Positions 45,053 through 59,214 of a DNA stretch of 64,000 nucleotides are shown here, one piece after another. The position numbers and the translations under genes were made by a program. Within the stretch, counting starts at the first letter, position 1. Each line of letters opens with the position of its first letter. The notes beneath the pieces were generated by a model. The model saw only the letters and a list, made by a program, of their open reading frames with translations, did not search any database and was not told the DNA's origin. Source of the stretch: Ditylenchus dipsaci (lineage: Eukaryota; Nematoda; Chromadorea; Rhabditida; Anguinidae); the NCBI GenBank assembly GCA_004194705.1, contig SADC01000402.1, positions 62,001 to 126,000 of the forward strand, in the 5' to 3' direction.

Positions 45053-45674
45053 TATCACAGGGTAAAATGTTTTACTGAAGTTTTGAGCAGTGCATTCGCC
45101 ACTTTGGTATTATCAAACCGTGTTCAGCGCAACGATTTTAGGTAGTATACCATGGTCTGATTTAATTTTTATTACAGTTTAAAATTTTTGGGTTCGGGAG
45201 GTGGATACTGTTAGGGTGGGTACCGTTCCGAGGTGGATGTGGGATGATAACCACGTCAAATTTTTAAAATAACATTATTTTCTTTCAATGCAAAAAATGA
45301 CCCGAAAAAACATAGCACAAATGATACCCCTTGTAATAACCTCCAGACCGCCCTCCCCCCTTTGAAATAACCCAAGTTATTACAGGGGGGAGGTATGGTA
45401 ATGTCTCCCGAGCTTCAAATTGAGGAAGAAAAGCAAAATGCTTAATCAATTATATCCTGAATTAATTTTACTCACTTATTTTTACCCAGAAATAATTGTT
45501 CCGGATCAATTCGTGCCAAGATAAATTGTTTCTTATTTGAATTTTTTTCTCAAATGACTTTATTTCCTAATCGATTGTTTTCAAAATATTTAATTTCCTT
45601 TTCGGGGTGTGCCGACTAAGCAGGTAGCTAACTGTATTTTTACGTTCTAAAATTGATTAATATTTCGCTTTCAG

Positions 45675-45741
45675 GGCGCAAGGATCTGGATCGCATCGCC
45701 TCTCAGTTGCATCATGCCGTGCTGTCGAGAACGTCGAATAA
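45675..45741 (+). CDS. RPS19: RPS19 last exon (block B)
   Basis: The acceptor TTTCAG is followed by GRKDLDRIASQLHH, the conserved C-terminal end of RPS19. One C is missing relative to block A (CATGCCGTG against CATGCCCGTG), which shifts the frame before the stop TAA at 45739-45741. The same-strand 5' exons are about 9.7 kb upstream (35538-35964). Confidence 0.8.
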
Positions 45742-46517
45742 ATCCATCACTATGCTCTTTGTTTTGTTGAATGTGTTGTTTAAATAAATATTTTGATTAC
45801 TTTTTTTGCTTTTTGAAGAGAGTTGTGAAGAGAGTTGGTGGTGTCCCGTGTGCGAACAAAACCAAGCGACCGTCCACTTGAATCAAATTTTTTTTTACGT
45901 TTTTGGGTTCCAAACCTATTTTCTGCACTAATTTAGGCATTCAAAGATGGTTTGACAATAGCACAATTACGTTTTGCAAGATTTACAAGAACTGTGAAAA
46001 TGCTGTCAAAACGTAATTTTACTGCTATCAAACTATTTTTAAAATGTTTGAATTAGAAGGAAAAAAAAGGTTTTGGAACCCAAAAATCAAAGAAATTTTT
46101 TGATCCAGATAGACGACCACTTGGTTTTGTTGGTACATTGGGCATCCATCAAAACTGAGGTTAGTTCATAGGAAATGTTTGAATTAACGGCTGAATCTGA
46201 GTATAACCATCCCACTCGATATGACTATAACCACCCCACTTAAGTCCAATGTACCCCTCTCGTGTGACCCCACAATTAAAAGCTGAGGATGTTAGCTACT
46301 CGATAGTGTAAAAATTTCTTAGTTTGGTACACAAAGTGTTTCTATTTCAATTAAAATATTGGAATTTACACATTGGAATTTGCAGCAACAATTGCACCCA
46401 GATCAAAGAAACTCTCATCGATCACAGAGTATTGAGTCGCTGAATTAGAAAAGAGCAATGGACGTCAAAAATGACGGGGAAAAAGTGGTATCAAGGACGA
46501 TAGAGTATTTTAAACTA

Positions 46518-46766
46518 CCGTATTTTCTCTAATAGCTCACCCGTCTCTATTAACTCACCCCCTCTACTTCGAGGTCTATATCTCAGCCCTAAGCAAATAT
46601 TTTCCATCGTTGTTTATTGCATTTTCTTAAATCCCACGAGCTCTATCGATTCATTTTTTTAGATTTCGGTTGAGCACCCGAAAATCTCAAGATCGACCTA
46701 AAAATTTTCCGATTTTCAAGGGGTTGAAAAGTAACTCACCCGGGTGAGCGATTAGAGAAAATGCGG
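46518..46766. mobile_element. TA-flanked MITE, CCGTATTTTCTCTAAT family (B)
   Basis: Counterpart of 4685-4934, with one substitution in the right inverted repeat (ATGCGG). Confidence 0.85.
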
Positions 46767-47464
46767 TAACCTATAAAAACAGCTAAAATTCCAGCTAAAA
46801 ATTTAGCGGAATTTTAGCTGTTTTTAGCTGTTTTGGATTTTAAAATGCTCATTTGAATTTAGCTGTTTTTAGCTTTTAAGCTGTTTTGACATCCATGAAA
46901 AAAAGTCCTTAATTTTGTTATTTTGTCAGTATTTTTAAGTTAAAAGTTAATGTGATACTACCGGTGGCCTAAAAAAACGCGGCCACTTAGAGTAATTTCC
47001 CTACGTTTCCCTACGCTTTCTTAGCTAGCCACACCCTTTAATAGAGGTTCATCTAAACTTCGAGGATCTGCATCTCAGGACAGCGCGATCACTAGTCCTG
47101 GGGTCAAGGGGTCTGAGCCAGGAAGATAGGACAATCTTTGACTTTGCGAGCAACCGAAGCCGAGGTAAAACTTGAAGGCAATAACCCGAAAAGATCAAGG
47201 AACACATTGTGTTTGATCAATCAGAAAAGGTTTGCTTTTCAATGAAGATGCTGAAGATTTGTTTGATTTTTTAAGAAGAGGGAATAAAATAGAAATGTGA
47301 CAAATGCAATTTTTGTGATATACTTTGTAATGTAATCTAAGTATATTTTCTAAATTGTGTTTTTTTGGCTCGTTCAGGACCTGGAGCTAGAGTTGGAGTA
47401 AAAAAACGTGTTCGTGTTAAATATGTCCAACCTAAGCAAGAGCAATAAAGAATTATTAGGAGCA

Positions 47465-47637
47465 ACAGAACTTTGGGGCCCCACTCGCCAGAACCAAAGG
47501 GGTCCCAGTCATTTTAAGTCTAATCTATGCAAAAAAATGTTCAATTTGAATTCGCGCCTTACTTATTTTTCGCATAGATTAGACTTAAAATGACTGGGAC
47601 CCCTTTGGTTCTAGCGAGTGGGGCCCCAAAGGTTCTG
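47465..47637. repeat. Palindrome without the extended arm (B)
   Basis: Counterpart of the inner part of 6757-7025, starting AGAACTTTGGGGCCCC. The outer left arm is absent. Confidence 0.85.
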
Positions 47638-48198
47638 GATAGCCAATTATTAATATTCAAGAACAAGAAAGTATTTTCATAAAGCGTGTCCATCAATAGT
47701 AGACATTCAATTCCAATTTCGTGTCGAAAAAAGACGAAATAAAAAAGTTGAAGTCAAAATAAGAGGTAGTCACGAAGCAGATTATTTTTCCACTGATTTT
47801 TTTTCCACAACCAAAATGCAAAACACAGATTACATCAACTCCGACTCCAACTTCAAGTATTCATAGCCTACATTTAGACAGCTGTTTAAAAGAACAGGTT
47901 CCCAGTGTCAAATCATATTTTAAAAATCTGATTTTTTAAAGTTCTCTATGGAAAAGGAAATGAATTTCCACCAGACTAAGAAACCCTGTATCCGGTAAAA
48001 TCCAATTGTGGGAAACCGAGATTTCCAGGACGTCAGGTTCGGCCTCATAGGGTAATATAAACTTATGATGTTCAGAGGCTCACCAATACTTTTATTCGGC
48101 AAACAGCGTGAAACACACAACTAAACCAACAACAACAGAATATGTATACGAGATATCGACGACAAATGTGGAGAGATAATTTCTGATTCAACACCAAC

Positions 48199-51100
48199 TT
48201 AACGCTGTCTTGTTTGCAACGGGACACTAGCAAGCCTTGCCTCCGGGAAAAGATCGTGGTAGCTATTCACGGGACATAATTCGCAGTGATAATTTTCCTG
48301 AAAATCGATTTTTGTAAAGAAGATAACCACAACCAAAATGCAAACACACCAGCAACCAACGGCCATGCAAAGCTGTCACTGATTTGTAAGCATCGCAGCA
48401 GTAGGGCATTTCACATAAACATTTCCTGATTCCGAGGCTTTGTCAACATAGATATGGACGCTGAAAATAGATGAAGGTAGACTGCTCAGTGACAAAACTG
48501 ATAGTACACTTACCAAGACTGACACTCTTCAATTACATCATCACGAACATCCAGCTCCCAGCCCGGTTCACTTTCAGACGCAGGGTCAAACATGTTAGAG
48601 AGCATGAAACATTGAGTAGCTATAGCAGGAATTCCTCTGTGGTCATAGCCGGAGCTGCTGCCGCTGCGACCACAAGAGTTTCTTCTTTGCCCTGATAATG
48701 AACTGGTGGCGCCTGAATCTGATGACTTGGCAATTCCATTCCTGTTCCTTAATACAAAATTAATTAGATTTAAGTCAGCAGCAATCAAAGAAAAATGTTT
48801 CACCGTGAGCCAACTTTTGCATCAACTGCTGTCTGCCCTGAGAATTCAAATTCATTCGATCCTCTGCATCTAAGCTCAATTGCTGTTGCTGAGCTTGAGG
48901 CTGCTGAGGCTCATCATCAATAGTAGTTAGTCGAATATTTCTTCCAGCCAGCTCGAAACCATTCAACTGCTCCATAGCTCGTTTGCCCTCTTCGGTGTGA
49001 CGGAACTAAAAGCCAAAAATTAAGCAATTGTTTGAAAAAAATGACGAAACCGACAGTGACAAATCCTATTCCTTTGGATGAACCTGTGGAGTCCCTTTCA
49101 ATAGAACACTTCTCAATCTAAAAAGGAGGGAGAATAAAGAGTAATAGAATTATTCTTCTAAGATTACCTTTCCAAACGGTTCGAAAATTGCAGAGAGCAT
49201 GTCATCGTTGATATGACTATGCAGGTTACTTATACATATTTTCAGAGGACCCACAGAATTTGACAAGCCGAATCCGATAGCACCACCCATCGTACTATTC
49301 GCAACCCGATTACGCTCAGCGCAAGTCATCTGGATTACCAACGGGCAGCCAACCAATTTCTCTCCGTTCAAGCCCATGGCCTAAACCAAATCGATTAGGA
49401 TATTACATAGGCTTAACTAATTTCCAGAATACAACTTAAATTGCTAGTAGTAAGAACCGTCAACTCCGAGATGAATCTAAGACTGATCTCATGACAAATG
49501 AAAGGCTAACATGGAGATAACAGACAAGACCCATCTCGGAATTCATGAATAATTCTGAGAGCATTAGACGCAAATAATAGAGTAGAAAACAAAAATTTCG
49601 AAAACTTAAAAAAACCCACCAAAGGAACTCCTCTCTCTCCCAGAATTCCACATAAGCAATGCCCTTAGAACGACGAGTCTTTGAGTCTGTGATGATGCGA
49701 ACATCCCGAACATGGCCAACACTCGAAAAGAATTCCTCCAAATCACGCGGTCTAGTGTTTCTTGACAACTGAAAGCAGAAAAATTACGTGAATTTTTTTT
49801 ATGAATTATTAAGGCTCAAACCAACCTGAAGAATGAAGATGGTCCTTTCGTCTCGCTCTTCCGGGGTCATGTCCATCTTGGCACCCCTTGGTGGTGACTT
49901 CCTCGCAGTGAAAGGCATACTTAAAGAATCAAGGCTAAATTAGCATTAGTAAGCGATTGCGACAAGTCTCTTTTACTAAGCTGACTTAATCGGCAATAAT
50001 GACGCACGGATATCTCAATTAAATATTTTGTCTTTCATTTTGGTCATTCAAAATAAGTCCGCTCTCATAAAAATTTAAAATAAAAGTGATCAAAAGAAAA
50101 GACAAAAAAATTAATCGGAACAACCTGTAATTTATAACACGGCAGGAGTACACTATACCACCTAGCTCAAAAACGCCTACAAGATTCAGATGCTAAAACA
50201 TCGCAAAAACATGATTTAGGGCGTTTATGAGCCAGGCTGTATAGTGTACTTTAGCCCATAACACGTACACCTATCCTTATTCCAACCTCATACAAAATTA
50301 GAAAAACTACAGAGTTAAAAAACTTACACATCTCGTCTTTCCGGTCCAGGTAATCGTTGAGGTCGGGGTGGAGGTGAGCCTAAACTTCAAGAATCTAAGA
50401 AGACCCAATCGAAGACTGGTTAAGAGCGACTTACGTCTCCAGGATGGCGGTGAGTCACGACGACCCACATTCCTAGACCTGTCAGGAGACCGAGAACGGC
50501 TGCGCCGACGACTGGGCAAGCGCTCACGACTGACATCACGGTCTCTGGAACTGCGCTTTCGGCTACTGCGATCCTTGGACCTTGAACGAGACTTGTGCTT
50601 TCGCTCACGAGAACTGAAAATAAAATTATTAGTCTCCAATACGGTATACCTAAGGGGAGCTGGTTTGGATGTGCAAATTTTTGAAAAAGATCACCTATAG
50701 ACCTCCAATCACACGAAATTTTGTTTTGGCAACTCTTTTGCCTGTAAACATTGAATTCAATAAAAACTGCAAATTTTTGAAATATACACGAACAACAAAA
50801 AGCAGTGTATGCATAAGAAGGCGGTATTTCTGCCTGAAAAGCAATATTTGTACAAACATCTGCTTGTATCAAGACCATATGAACATATAAATTTATTGAA
50901 CAACAACAACTTCAGTAGATTCGCATCAGACTTGAAAAACTTAATAACCATGAATGAGAATACACAACCAGTAGATCAGCTGCTTCAGTGCCTAAACTCA
51001 ACTGGAATTAAGAGGAGTCAGACATGAAAAATGAGTAGGGCTGTCGAATCCTTGAAGTTTTCGAAACAAATAGTCGTTCAGTACGAATAGTCGAAAAAAA

Positions 51101-54100
51101 AAATTCGAATAGACGATTCAATTAGTCGAAATTATGAACGAATTTTACTGAAAAAGCTGTTAAAAAACAAAAATCACATTTCCATTAAATATCCACTATC
51201 TTATGGCTCCGCTTAACTTTTTTTGCTCTCTTCTTCAGAAAAATCTACAAAAAAGAATCATAACGAATCATAATCAAAAATATTAGCCAATTTTCTGCGA
51301 AAAATTCGAAAAAGATTATTCGAAATTGTTTTCGAATACTAATCGATTAGTCGAAATCGACTATTCAATTCGAGGACCCTGAAAATGAGTAAAATACATT
51401 TAGAAAATGAAAAATGATAGTTTCGGCCCGTGATGCACCTTCGCAATCAAAAATAGTTTTTAGGGATGTAGGATTACAGATGGCACCGAAAAGGGTACGC
51501 GACGTTCGTCCTTAGAACGTTTCGTCCTCGGGCCATTTCGTCCCAGTTCTTATAATCTTACATTAACTGAAATAATCTTTCCGCCCCTAAAACTCATGCC
51601 CAAACACCTTTATGAGACTTATTTTTAACGTAAATGCACTTCATGGAATAGATGGTTAAGTTCTCAACTAAAGGCTTTTCTACCCCCGTTTTGGTCACTG
51701 GAGCTGGGCAAAAAGAGACTCTATATGCATTTTTTTGATCAAGAGTACTTCTCGGAATCATGTCTAAGGTAATTGAGTGCGCGCATCTCTATAGTCGCCT
51801 TCGGGGGCGCAGGGGGCTTGGTTTCTTGGGTTGAGATACGCACACCCACATACCTTAGACACAAATCACTCGAAAGCGACTCTGGATGCATAAAAAACAT
51901 ACTTACCAGAGTCTATTTATGCGATATAACTATTTTCAACTCCTATCTTTCAGGGGTATCTGGGTGCTTGTTAAGTTGATTTTTTATTTTCTGTCGCAAA
52001 AAATCAAGTTTTGGTTATATTTAGACAAGGACGAGGCTGAGTACGAAACGTCCTCAGGACGAAAGGTCCGTGTCCCACTGAAAACTATGCTGCATTTATC
52101 TCCCAATCCTGCTAATATGGTTCGCCATTTTAGCGCTGAACACATCACCTACGTATATATTATTTCCTTTCTTTGATATGAGTCAAATAAAAATGAAGAT
52201 CAGACCACATCATTTATTAAAACATCATTTTACAGGAGCTTAGTCGATCTGCGTTTCCAGAATGTCGGAATTCGTCCCGGAAAAAAGGTAGAAGGTGGAA
52301 ATCGAAAAAGTTTTATAACTAAGACCCAAGAAATTAAAAAACCGAAAAATGACACGCACCTGTACGGAGTCGAACTTGAGACCGCATCGCTCAAATTAAT
52401 CAAGGTAATATACGAAGATTTGCAACATCACAAAATATATTACAGAGACAACTTTTCAAGTAAAGCTTTTAGACAACAATAAATATTACGTTAAGAAGAA
52501 GAAAATTTATACAAGCAAGGTGATGATGAGACAGCCACCACTGCAAAATAACCACCTACTTTTTGCATATAACACGCCATACACAACTTTTGTCCGCTTC
52601 CGCTTCAATCAATATCAATAATTGCTCAGTCCACTTAGGTGGTGTGAAGAAGTGGAGAAGAAGTAAAAACGGCATGTTATCTGTAGTGTTTTGTCATGTA
52701 TGTATTTTGATAACGAAAATACGCTTCAATTTTTGTGAAAGCACCCAATCAACCTAGAGGTGTATGAAGGAGAAAATTACTTACTCAGAACGCTTCTTGG
52801 ATCGACGACGATCGTCTGGAGAACGGCTCTTCTTCTTCTTGCGATCTCTGGAGGAATCTCTGAATAATAAAATTTTAAAAAATCAATTTTGCCAAACTAG
52901 GACCAATTCGGTTGGAATTTACGCTTTCCGATTTTATTTTGTCCTGGAGAAAAATTCCCGCTGATATTCAACCTTAATCTAACGTCCACGTCAATTACCG
53001 TATTTCCTCTAACAGTAGCCCCCACCCCCACGTACAAAATCGGGTTTGTGGCATTGCATTTTAGACCTACTTTTTGAAGACTGCTCTCAGAAAGTAACCA
53101 CTTGATTGGTAGTCAGTGAGATGAGCTACAAAATAGGTGGTAACTTGCCTCAGAAAGGTGATCGAAAAATGTACCAAAGACACAACGCCAAAAACACGAT
53201 TTTGAATCAGGGGTAGGGACTACTATTAGAAGAAATACGGTAATATACTAAGAATACAACTTCTAAACGTTCTCTGTCTCGATTCTAATTACAAGAATAT
53301 AGGGGGAGAAAAAATTATTAGTTGCTAGTGCTGCTGCATTATACCAGCTTCTTCTCCCAAATCTATGCCGGCTAGCCTTATAAGTCATGCGGTGGCCACA
53401 ATGGAGGTGTGAAGTCAAAGTGTGAAGTCTTTGACTAGCCAGACCTCGCTCACTTCGGCTCGAAAAAACGGGATCAAAGCTTCCAACTTCCTCTTTTCGG
53501 GTCCTTTGCATAAGGAAACAAAAATCTCGGTCATTAAAAACACATAACGAAATTGCGTAGACTTCGCACTTCGACTTCGCACTTTACACCTCCATTGTGG
53601 CCAAGGCTTCGAGCCTTGCACTCTCAAGTAAGGAGTAGGCATTATATAATACGATAAGCCAGATTTTTTACCGCTTTGTTCATTGAGTTTGACTCTGATT
53701 GTTGATGTACAGCAAAGCCTTGATTTTAAGCCACGACGACTTGACGGCCCTCTCTGTAGGTTTCACTTAGTTACGTACACAAAAAGATGACTAAAGTCAA
53801 GCAAGTATTTCCGGTATTGTGAAGCGAGGTAAAACCAAGACTTTACTATATAAAAGTTAATGCGAGAGAACCACGGGGTTTTTTTCAAGAGCCTCCAGTC
53901 TGGCTACATCTTTAGTCTTGCGTTAACCATTGTTACAAGTCGCGAAATTATCCCGAGAAGTAGCAAAAAATCGCTATCCGACTACTAATCTTGAAAGATT
54001 CGATTTCTCAACAAATTTTTATGCTTTTTACTCAAAGTTTCTTGTGACTAACTCATCCGTATTTTACACGAAGTCTTATGTAAAGTGTAGGGTGAGAAAT

Positions 54101-54440
54101 GCAAAGGTCCCATATATGATTTCTTAATGCATGTAACTTTGAAAAAAAAAATACCTCTTCTTTCGGTCATGGCTTCGACTGCGCTTCTCTCGACTGCGGC
54201 TGCGCTTCTTACGACGACTCTTGCTGCGATCTTCATCTGAGTCAGCATCAGCACTAGAAGAGGAGCTTTGATGGCGTCTTCTGTTATCCGATCTAAATGT
54301 AGTTGATAAAGTAATCACTCTTAACGTGCAATCATAATGAAAAACCGACCTTCGCTTTTCCGCAACACATCATCCTGGTCTGCAGAGCGGGGAGTACCAA
54401 GACCAGCTTTCTTAGCCTCATTCATGATAATATCGTCCAT
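48199..54440 (-). CDS. RBM39: RNA-binding protein 39, complete gene (block B)
   Basis: Second copy of the gene at 7538-13787 with the same 13 exons. The ATG complement is at 54438-54440 and the stop complement TTA at 48199-48201. B is correct where A has lost bases (for example GGGG near 54392 and CCCC near 49886). B has its own losses near 54366 (CAACACATC), 49631 (CTCCTCTC, breaking WEREGVPL), 48630 (ATTCCTCTG) and in the TAAIAYK codons. Each copy alone is frameshifted; together they support one intact protein. Either two active paralogues or two alleles are possible. Confidence 0.92.
51036..51381. mobile_element. hAT MITE in the RBM39 intron (B)
   Basis: Counterpart of 10380-10723 with AAAATGAG on both sides. 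The last base is changed (CCCTG instead of CCCTA). Confidence 0.85.
52998..53240. mobile_element. TA-flanked MITE, same family (RBM39 intron, B)
   Basis: Counterpart of 12342-12585. The C-run after GTAGCC is interrupted by an A here. Confidence 0.8.
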
Positions 54441-54498
54441 CGATGTTTGCTTTTACCCTCTTTTCCATTCTTGTCACTCTGAAATATATGCCAATATA

Positions 54499-54854
54499 CA
54501 GGGTGTTTCAAGAAATTCGCACACTTTTAAACAGCCATAATTTTTTGTTCTGACGCGAATTGGAAATTCTGTAACGCAGATCGTCTCAGTTTTTGATGAC
54601 AATTTTTTCGGTATATAATGTCAAAACACGATTTTTGCTTGGTCCCCCTGTAGTTTGGGCTCTGATCTGTAGATGGCCTCCGGATAGGTGAGACCTAACC
54701 ACAGGGGGGACCGAGCAAAAATCGTGTTCTTGACATTATATACCAAAAATATGTCATCAAAAACTGAGACGATCTGCGTTTACAGAATTTCCAATTCGCG
54801 TCAGAACAAAAAATTATGGCAGTTTAAAGTGTGCGAATTTCTTGAAACACCCTG
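54499..54854. mobile_element. Palindromic TA-flanked MITE directly upstream of RBM39 (B)
   Basis: Counterpart of 13847-14203 in block B, with the same TA flanks. Confidence 0.85.
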
Positions 54855-55331
54855 TACTTATTCGGCTAAAGTGCCTCATATGTCGTCCTCTCAAAACTCA
54901 TTTTTAAAACATATTCGTGTTTATCATGCCGTAATTAGGCTAGAAAACACGTTCTTCAGAGGAGAACGACATTTATTTTCAAAGTTTTTTCTTTCTCAAA
55001 AATCACATTTTTGGGATTTTTTATTTTTGTAATAGGGGAGGATCCAATCCACATGGCCGGCCTGCCACATGCAAAAGCAGGGCTATGCCCGGGTGATGTT
55101 CCTTGACATAGCGTATCGAGAGTTTTGATCTCGAAAAGAAGTTGCTAGGGGCGCGATCAATTTCAAGTCCAGTCAACTCCAAGCCCCCGGAGGAGGCGTA
55201 GGGCCTTGGAAACTCAGGAGTTAGAGTCGCGCCTCAAACTTCACTTTGAGATGGAATCGAGCAACTGGGAAAGGCATGACACACTCATACGCCTTTTTAC
55301 ATACAGTAGCCATGTGAATTTGGGATAAAAT

Positions 55332-55543
55332 CAGGGCTCAGAAATCAAAATTTTCAAATGAAGGACACTTGGTAAAATAAAGGACATTTGGTCAAAAGTG
55401 CCATTTTATCTAGTGCTTATTGATTTTGAGCAACAAAAATGAAGATTTTGACCTAGAATCTCAAAAATTTCTAAAAATTTCGGACCTCATTATTTGAGAG
55501 AATAAAGGACAGATTTTTAAATAAAGGACGTTTCCGAGCCCTG
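55332..55543. mobile_element. Probable hAT MITE, CAGGGCTCAGAAATC family (B)
   Basis: Block B counterpart of 14687-14900. Confidence 0.6.
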
Positions 55544-56882
55544 GTTATAATCCTTTATTTTAGGTTGTTTTAGACCTACTTTAGGTCAAAAAAAATTTCC
55601 AAAAAAGTGCGCTTCTCCAAAAACATGTTTTCTAGCATATTTAAAACCTGATAAGTCGAAATAGCGGATCAAAAACCTTTTTTGGGAGGACGACATGTAA
55701 GACACTCCAGCACTCTACTTGAATACCAATGGATTCTAAAAACAAACTAACGTCTTCAACACGTTGAACGCCTGCTCCAAAAGATTGTCCACGTCGACTG
55801 ATTCGTCGTTTTCACCCATATTGCTTGTTTCTCTGCCGAAAATAGAGGGATCTGAACTGAGAACAAAATGCTTCTGTCACCGAAAATACTAAAATTTTTA
55901 GATAAATTTAGTTCGAGAGTGTAAAATTCGCAAATTTGTCTAACAAGGGAGACTCGTGGGCTTGTTTTTCAGTCCACAAGAGAGTTTGGTCTCATTGGAC
56001 AGCCATTATGTGACGGCAAACCCACAACTTAGCACAGTATCTTAGAAAAAAGTTCAACTGAGCAAAAAGTCATCTACAATTAATTCGAACGAGAACAACA
56101 TTGGTCTTTGCAGATTTGTTTCCAAAATAATTGTTCTTTGACAAAACTATTTCACGAAAAACTTTCTTGTAATAAGGGCAAACCTTTTTCTTGCCGTAAA
56201 AATACTTCTTTTGCCGCAAAAACTTTTTTCTGCCGTAGAAATACTTTTTTTGCGTAAAAAACTTTTTTTGCCGCAAATTTTTTCGGGTTCGTAGCCTTTA
56301 GGCCCTTTTTTTTCGGGTGGTACTTTCTTTTTAGCGTCAAAAGACGCTTTCTAGCGTCAATACTTTTTTCTAGCGTCAAAATTTTTCTAGCGTCAAAATA
56401 CGTTTTTCTAGCGTCAAAATACGCCATTCTAGCGTCAAAATACTTTTTCTAGCGTCAAAATTTTTCTAGCGTCAAAATACGTTTTTCTAGCGTCAAAATA
56501 CGCCATTCTGCGTCAAAATACGCTATTCTAACGTCAAAAGCCAGAACCTTTTCATCTGCCATCAAAATGAATTTTTGCCGTGAAAATGCTTTTCTGCCGT
56601 GTAATAGCTTTTTTGCCATAAAAATACTTCTTTCTACCTTCAAAACTTCCACTGTCAAAGATGTGGTCGTTATTTCCTGTTTTATTTCCTTTTCATTCTA
56701 CTCATCCCTATTCCCACATCTTCAAAATTATACTCTACGCCACATGATTCAGACCAGACAACTTTTATTCCAAATACACACTCTAAGAACAAAGCGATAA
56801 AAATGAAAACAAAACATATGGACATAGCACATCCTCCTCTTCACAGCAGGCCAAACAGTAACAGCAGCTAAAGTATAGTTAC

Positions 56883-57099
56883 CGAGTTTTGCTGTAGCTG
56901 TTGGATAAGAGGCGTTGACCATACCAGACCGAACTACCAGATACCAGACAAAACAAATAAACATGAACTTGGTCCACGATCCTTTGTTCAGCTGCATCCA
57001 TTGTTCGAGGCAGTTTTCATCTTCAAAGTGGGCGATAGGATGATAGTTCAGACCAAATTGACGCTTTCTCACTTGTCCAATCTCAATGAAGGCTTCCAT
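56883..57099 (-). pseudogene. ELOVL-type fatty-acid elongase, first exon (B, unit 1)
   Basis: Block B counterpart of 16248-16462, with the ATG complement at 57097-57099. It encodes the same MEAFIEIGQVRKRQFGLNYH start and ends at the same donor. No later elongase exon was found within the window. Confidence 0.6.
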
Positions 57100-57194
57100 G
57101 TTGGCTGATAACTGAAATTAAGAATGAACACCCGTGAAACACATAGAAACAAGAAATGGCATATGAGAACACAATTTGACGCTAGAATAGCGTA

Positions 57195-57618
57195 CAGTGG
57201 AGTCTCTATATAGCATCCACCAAAAGTTCGTTCCCACCTCGGGTCCGACACTTTTTTTAGCTCAATTTCTAAAGTATTTTGCCAAAACTGATTCGTCAGT
57301 CTAGTCGGAAATGTCGCAGAGATTCCGATTTTGCCGATCGTTTCTCAGAAACATGGTAATTTTGCCATTTAGACCCGCAAACCTCTATATAGCATCGCCT
57401 TTTGAGATTTAAGGCGATGCTATATAGAGGTTTGCGGGTCTAAATGGCAAAATTACCATGTTTCTGAGAAACGATCGGCAAAATCGGAATCCCTGCGATA
57501 TTTCCGACTGGACTGACGAATCAGTTTTGGCAAAATACTTTAGAAATTGAGCTGAAAAAAGTGTCGGACCCGAGGTAGGAACGAACTTTTGGGTGGATGC
57601 TATATAGAGACTCGACTG
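57195..57618. mobile_element. Palindromic TA-flanked MITE, 424 bp (B, unit 1)
   Basis: Block B counterpart of 16558-16983. The empty TA site in unit 2 is at 59969-59970. Confidence 0.88.
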
Positions 57619-59214
57619 TATTTTGACGCTAGAAAAAACGTATTTTGACGCTAGAAAAATTTTGACGCTAGAAAAAAGTATTTTGGCGCTAGAAAAGCGT
57701 CTTTTGACGCTAGAAAAAAGTATTACTCTTTTTTTCCACTTTTTGGCGTTCTGCCTATGTTATACTTTAGCCACATAGGCTTTATTTTAAAGCCATTTTG
57801 TGGTTCTTAAGACATTTTTTAGTCGGGCTAACGTGCGCTGGCCTACCCTGAGCCTAAGCCTAAGTTAAAAAAATAAGGCCTAAGTGGCTAAAATATAACA
57901 TAGGGCAGAACGCCAAAAAGTGGAAAAAAGGCCCTAAGCCTCTACGCCATTTTTTCTCGTTGTAAAACGACTTTCCACGGCAAAAGAAAATAGTGCAAAC
58001 CTTTTTTTTGCTGCTGATTTACGTCTTTTTGCAGCTGATTCACGTCTTTTTGCAGCTGATTTGGTCTTGCAGCTGATTCACGTCTTTTTGCAGCTGATTT
58101 ACGTCTTTTTGCAGCTGATTCACCTTTTTTCTGCAGCTGATTTATTTTTCTGTCCAATACCAACCAATTTTGCCATATTTTGCAAGAATTCGAATTTTTT
58201 AGTCAGGAAATAACTTGGATCGGTCAGAATCCACCTCGGAATGGCCAGACCCTGAAACATCCGAACAAGTATCTAAATCCCCTAAATCCGTGCTTAGGGT
58301 GGTTAAAGATGGTTGAGAATGGTTCAGGGTGGAATTCTGAGTGATTAAGCCGATCGGACCGGAATTCTGATCCGCTTAATCGAATTTTCGCAAAAGTTTA
58401 CCTTCCCCTTTAGTAAACCCAAAAAACCAACTTTCAGGGTCTTCTGGCCATTCCGGGGTGACCGATCCAAGTTATTTCCTGACTAAAAAATTCGAATTCT
58501 TGCAAAATATGGCAAAATTTGGTTGGTCTTGGACAGAAAATAAATCCGCTGCAGAAAAAAGGTGAATCAGCTGCAAAAAGACGTAAATCAGCTGCAAAAA
58601 GACGTGAATCAGCTGCAAGACCAAATCAGCTGCAAAAGACGTGAATCAGCTGCAAGACCAAATCAGCTGCAAAAAGACGTGAATCAGCTGCAAGACCAAA
58701 TCAGCTGCAAAAGACGTGAATCAGCTGCAAGACCAAATCAGCTGCAAAAGACGTGAATCAGCTGCAAGACAAATCAGCTGCAAAAGACGTGAATCAGCTG
58801 CAAGACCAAATCAGCTGCAAAAAGACGTGAATCAGCTGCAAGACCAAATCAGCTGCAAAAAGACGTGAATCAGCTGCAAGACCAAATCAGCTGCAAAAAG
58901 ACGTGAATCAGCTGCAAAAAGACGTAAATCAGCAGCAAAAAAAAGGTTTGCCCAAGAAAATATGCGCTGCGGCAGAAAAAAGTATTTTAGCGGCAGAAAA
59001 AGTTTTTCTGCGGCAACAAGAAGCTTTTTTACGGCAGAACAAAGTATTTTACGGCAACAAGAAGTATTTCTGCGGCAAACCTTTTGCGGCAAAAAAGTAT
59101 TTTGACGGCAAGAAAAGTTTTGCCCTGTAAATAATTGGGGCTGTACACCGAAATATACGCGCCAATTTGGTACTTGGTCGTTTTGGTAAGCGGTCGTTTT
59201 GGTACGAAATTTTA

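Larger units (their letters stand above)
56175..59210. repeat. Array-bracketed unit 1 carrying the elongase exon (B)
   Basis: Block B counterpart of 15545-18560, including the inserted palindrome at 57195-57618. The unit duplication and that insertion therefore predate the A/B duplication or allelic split. Confidence 0.8.
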
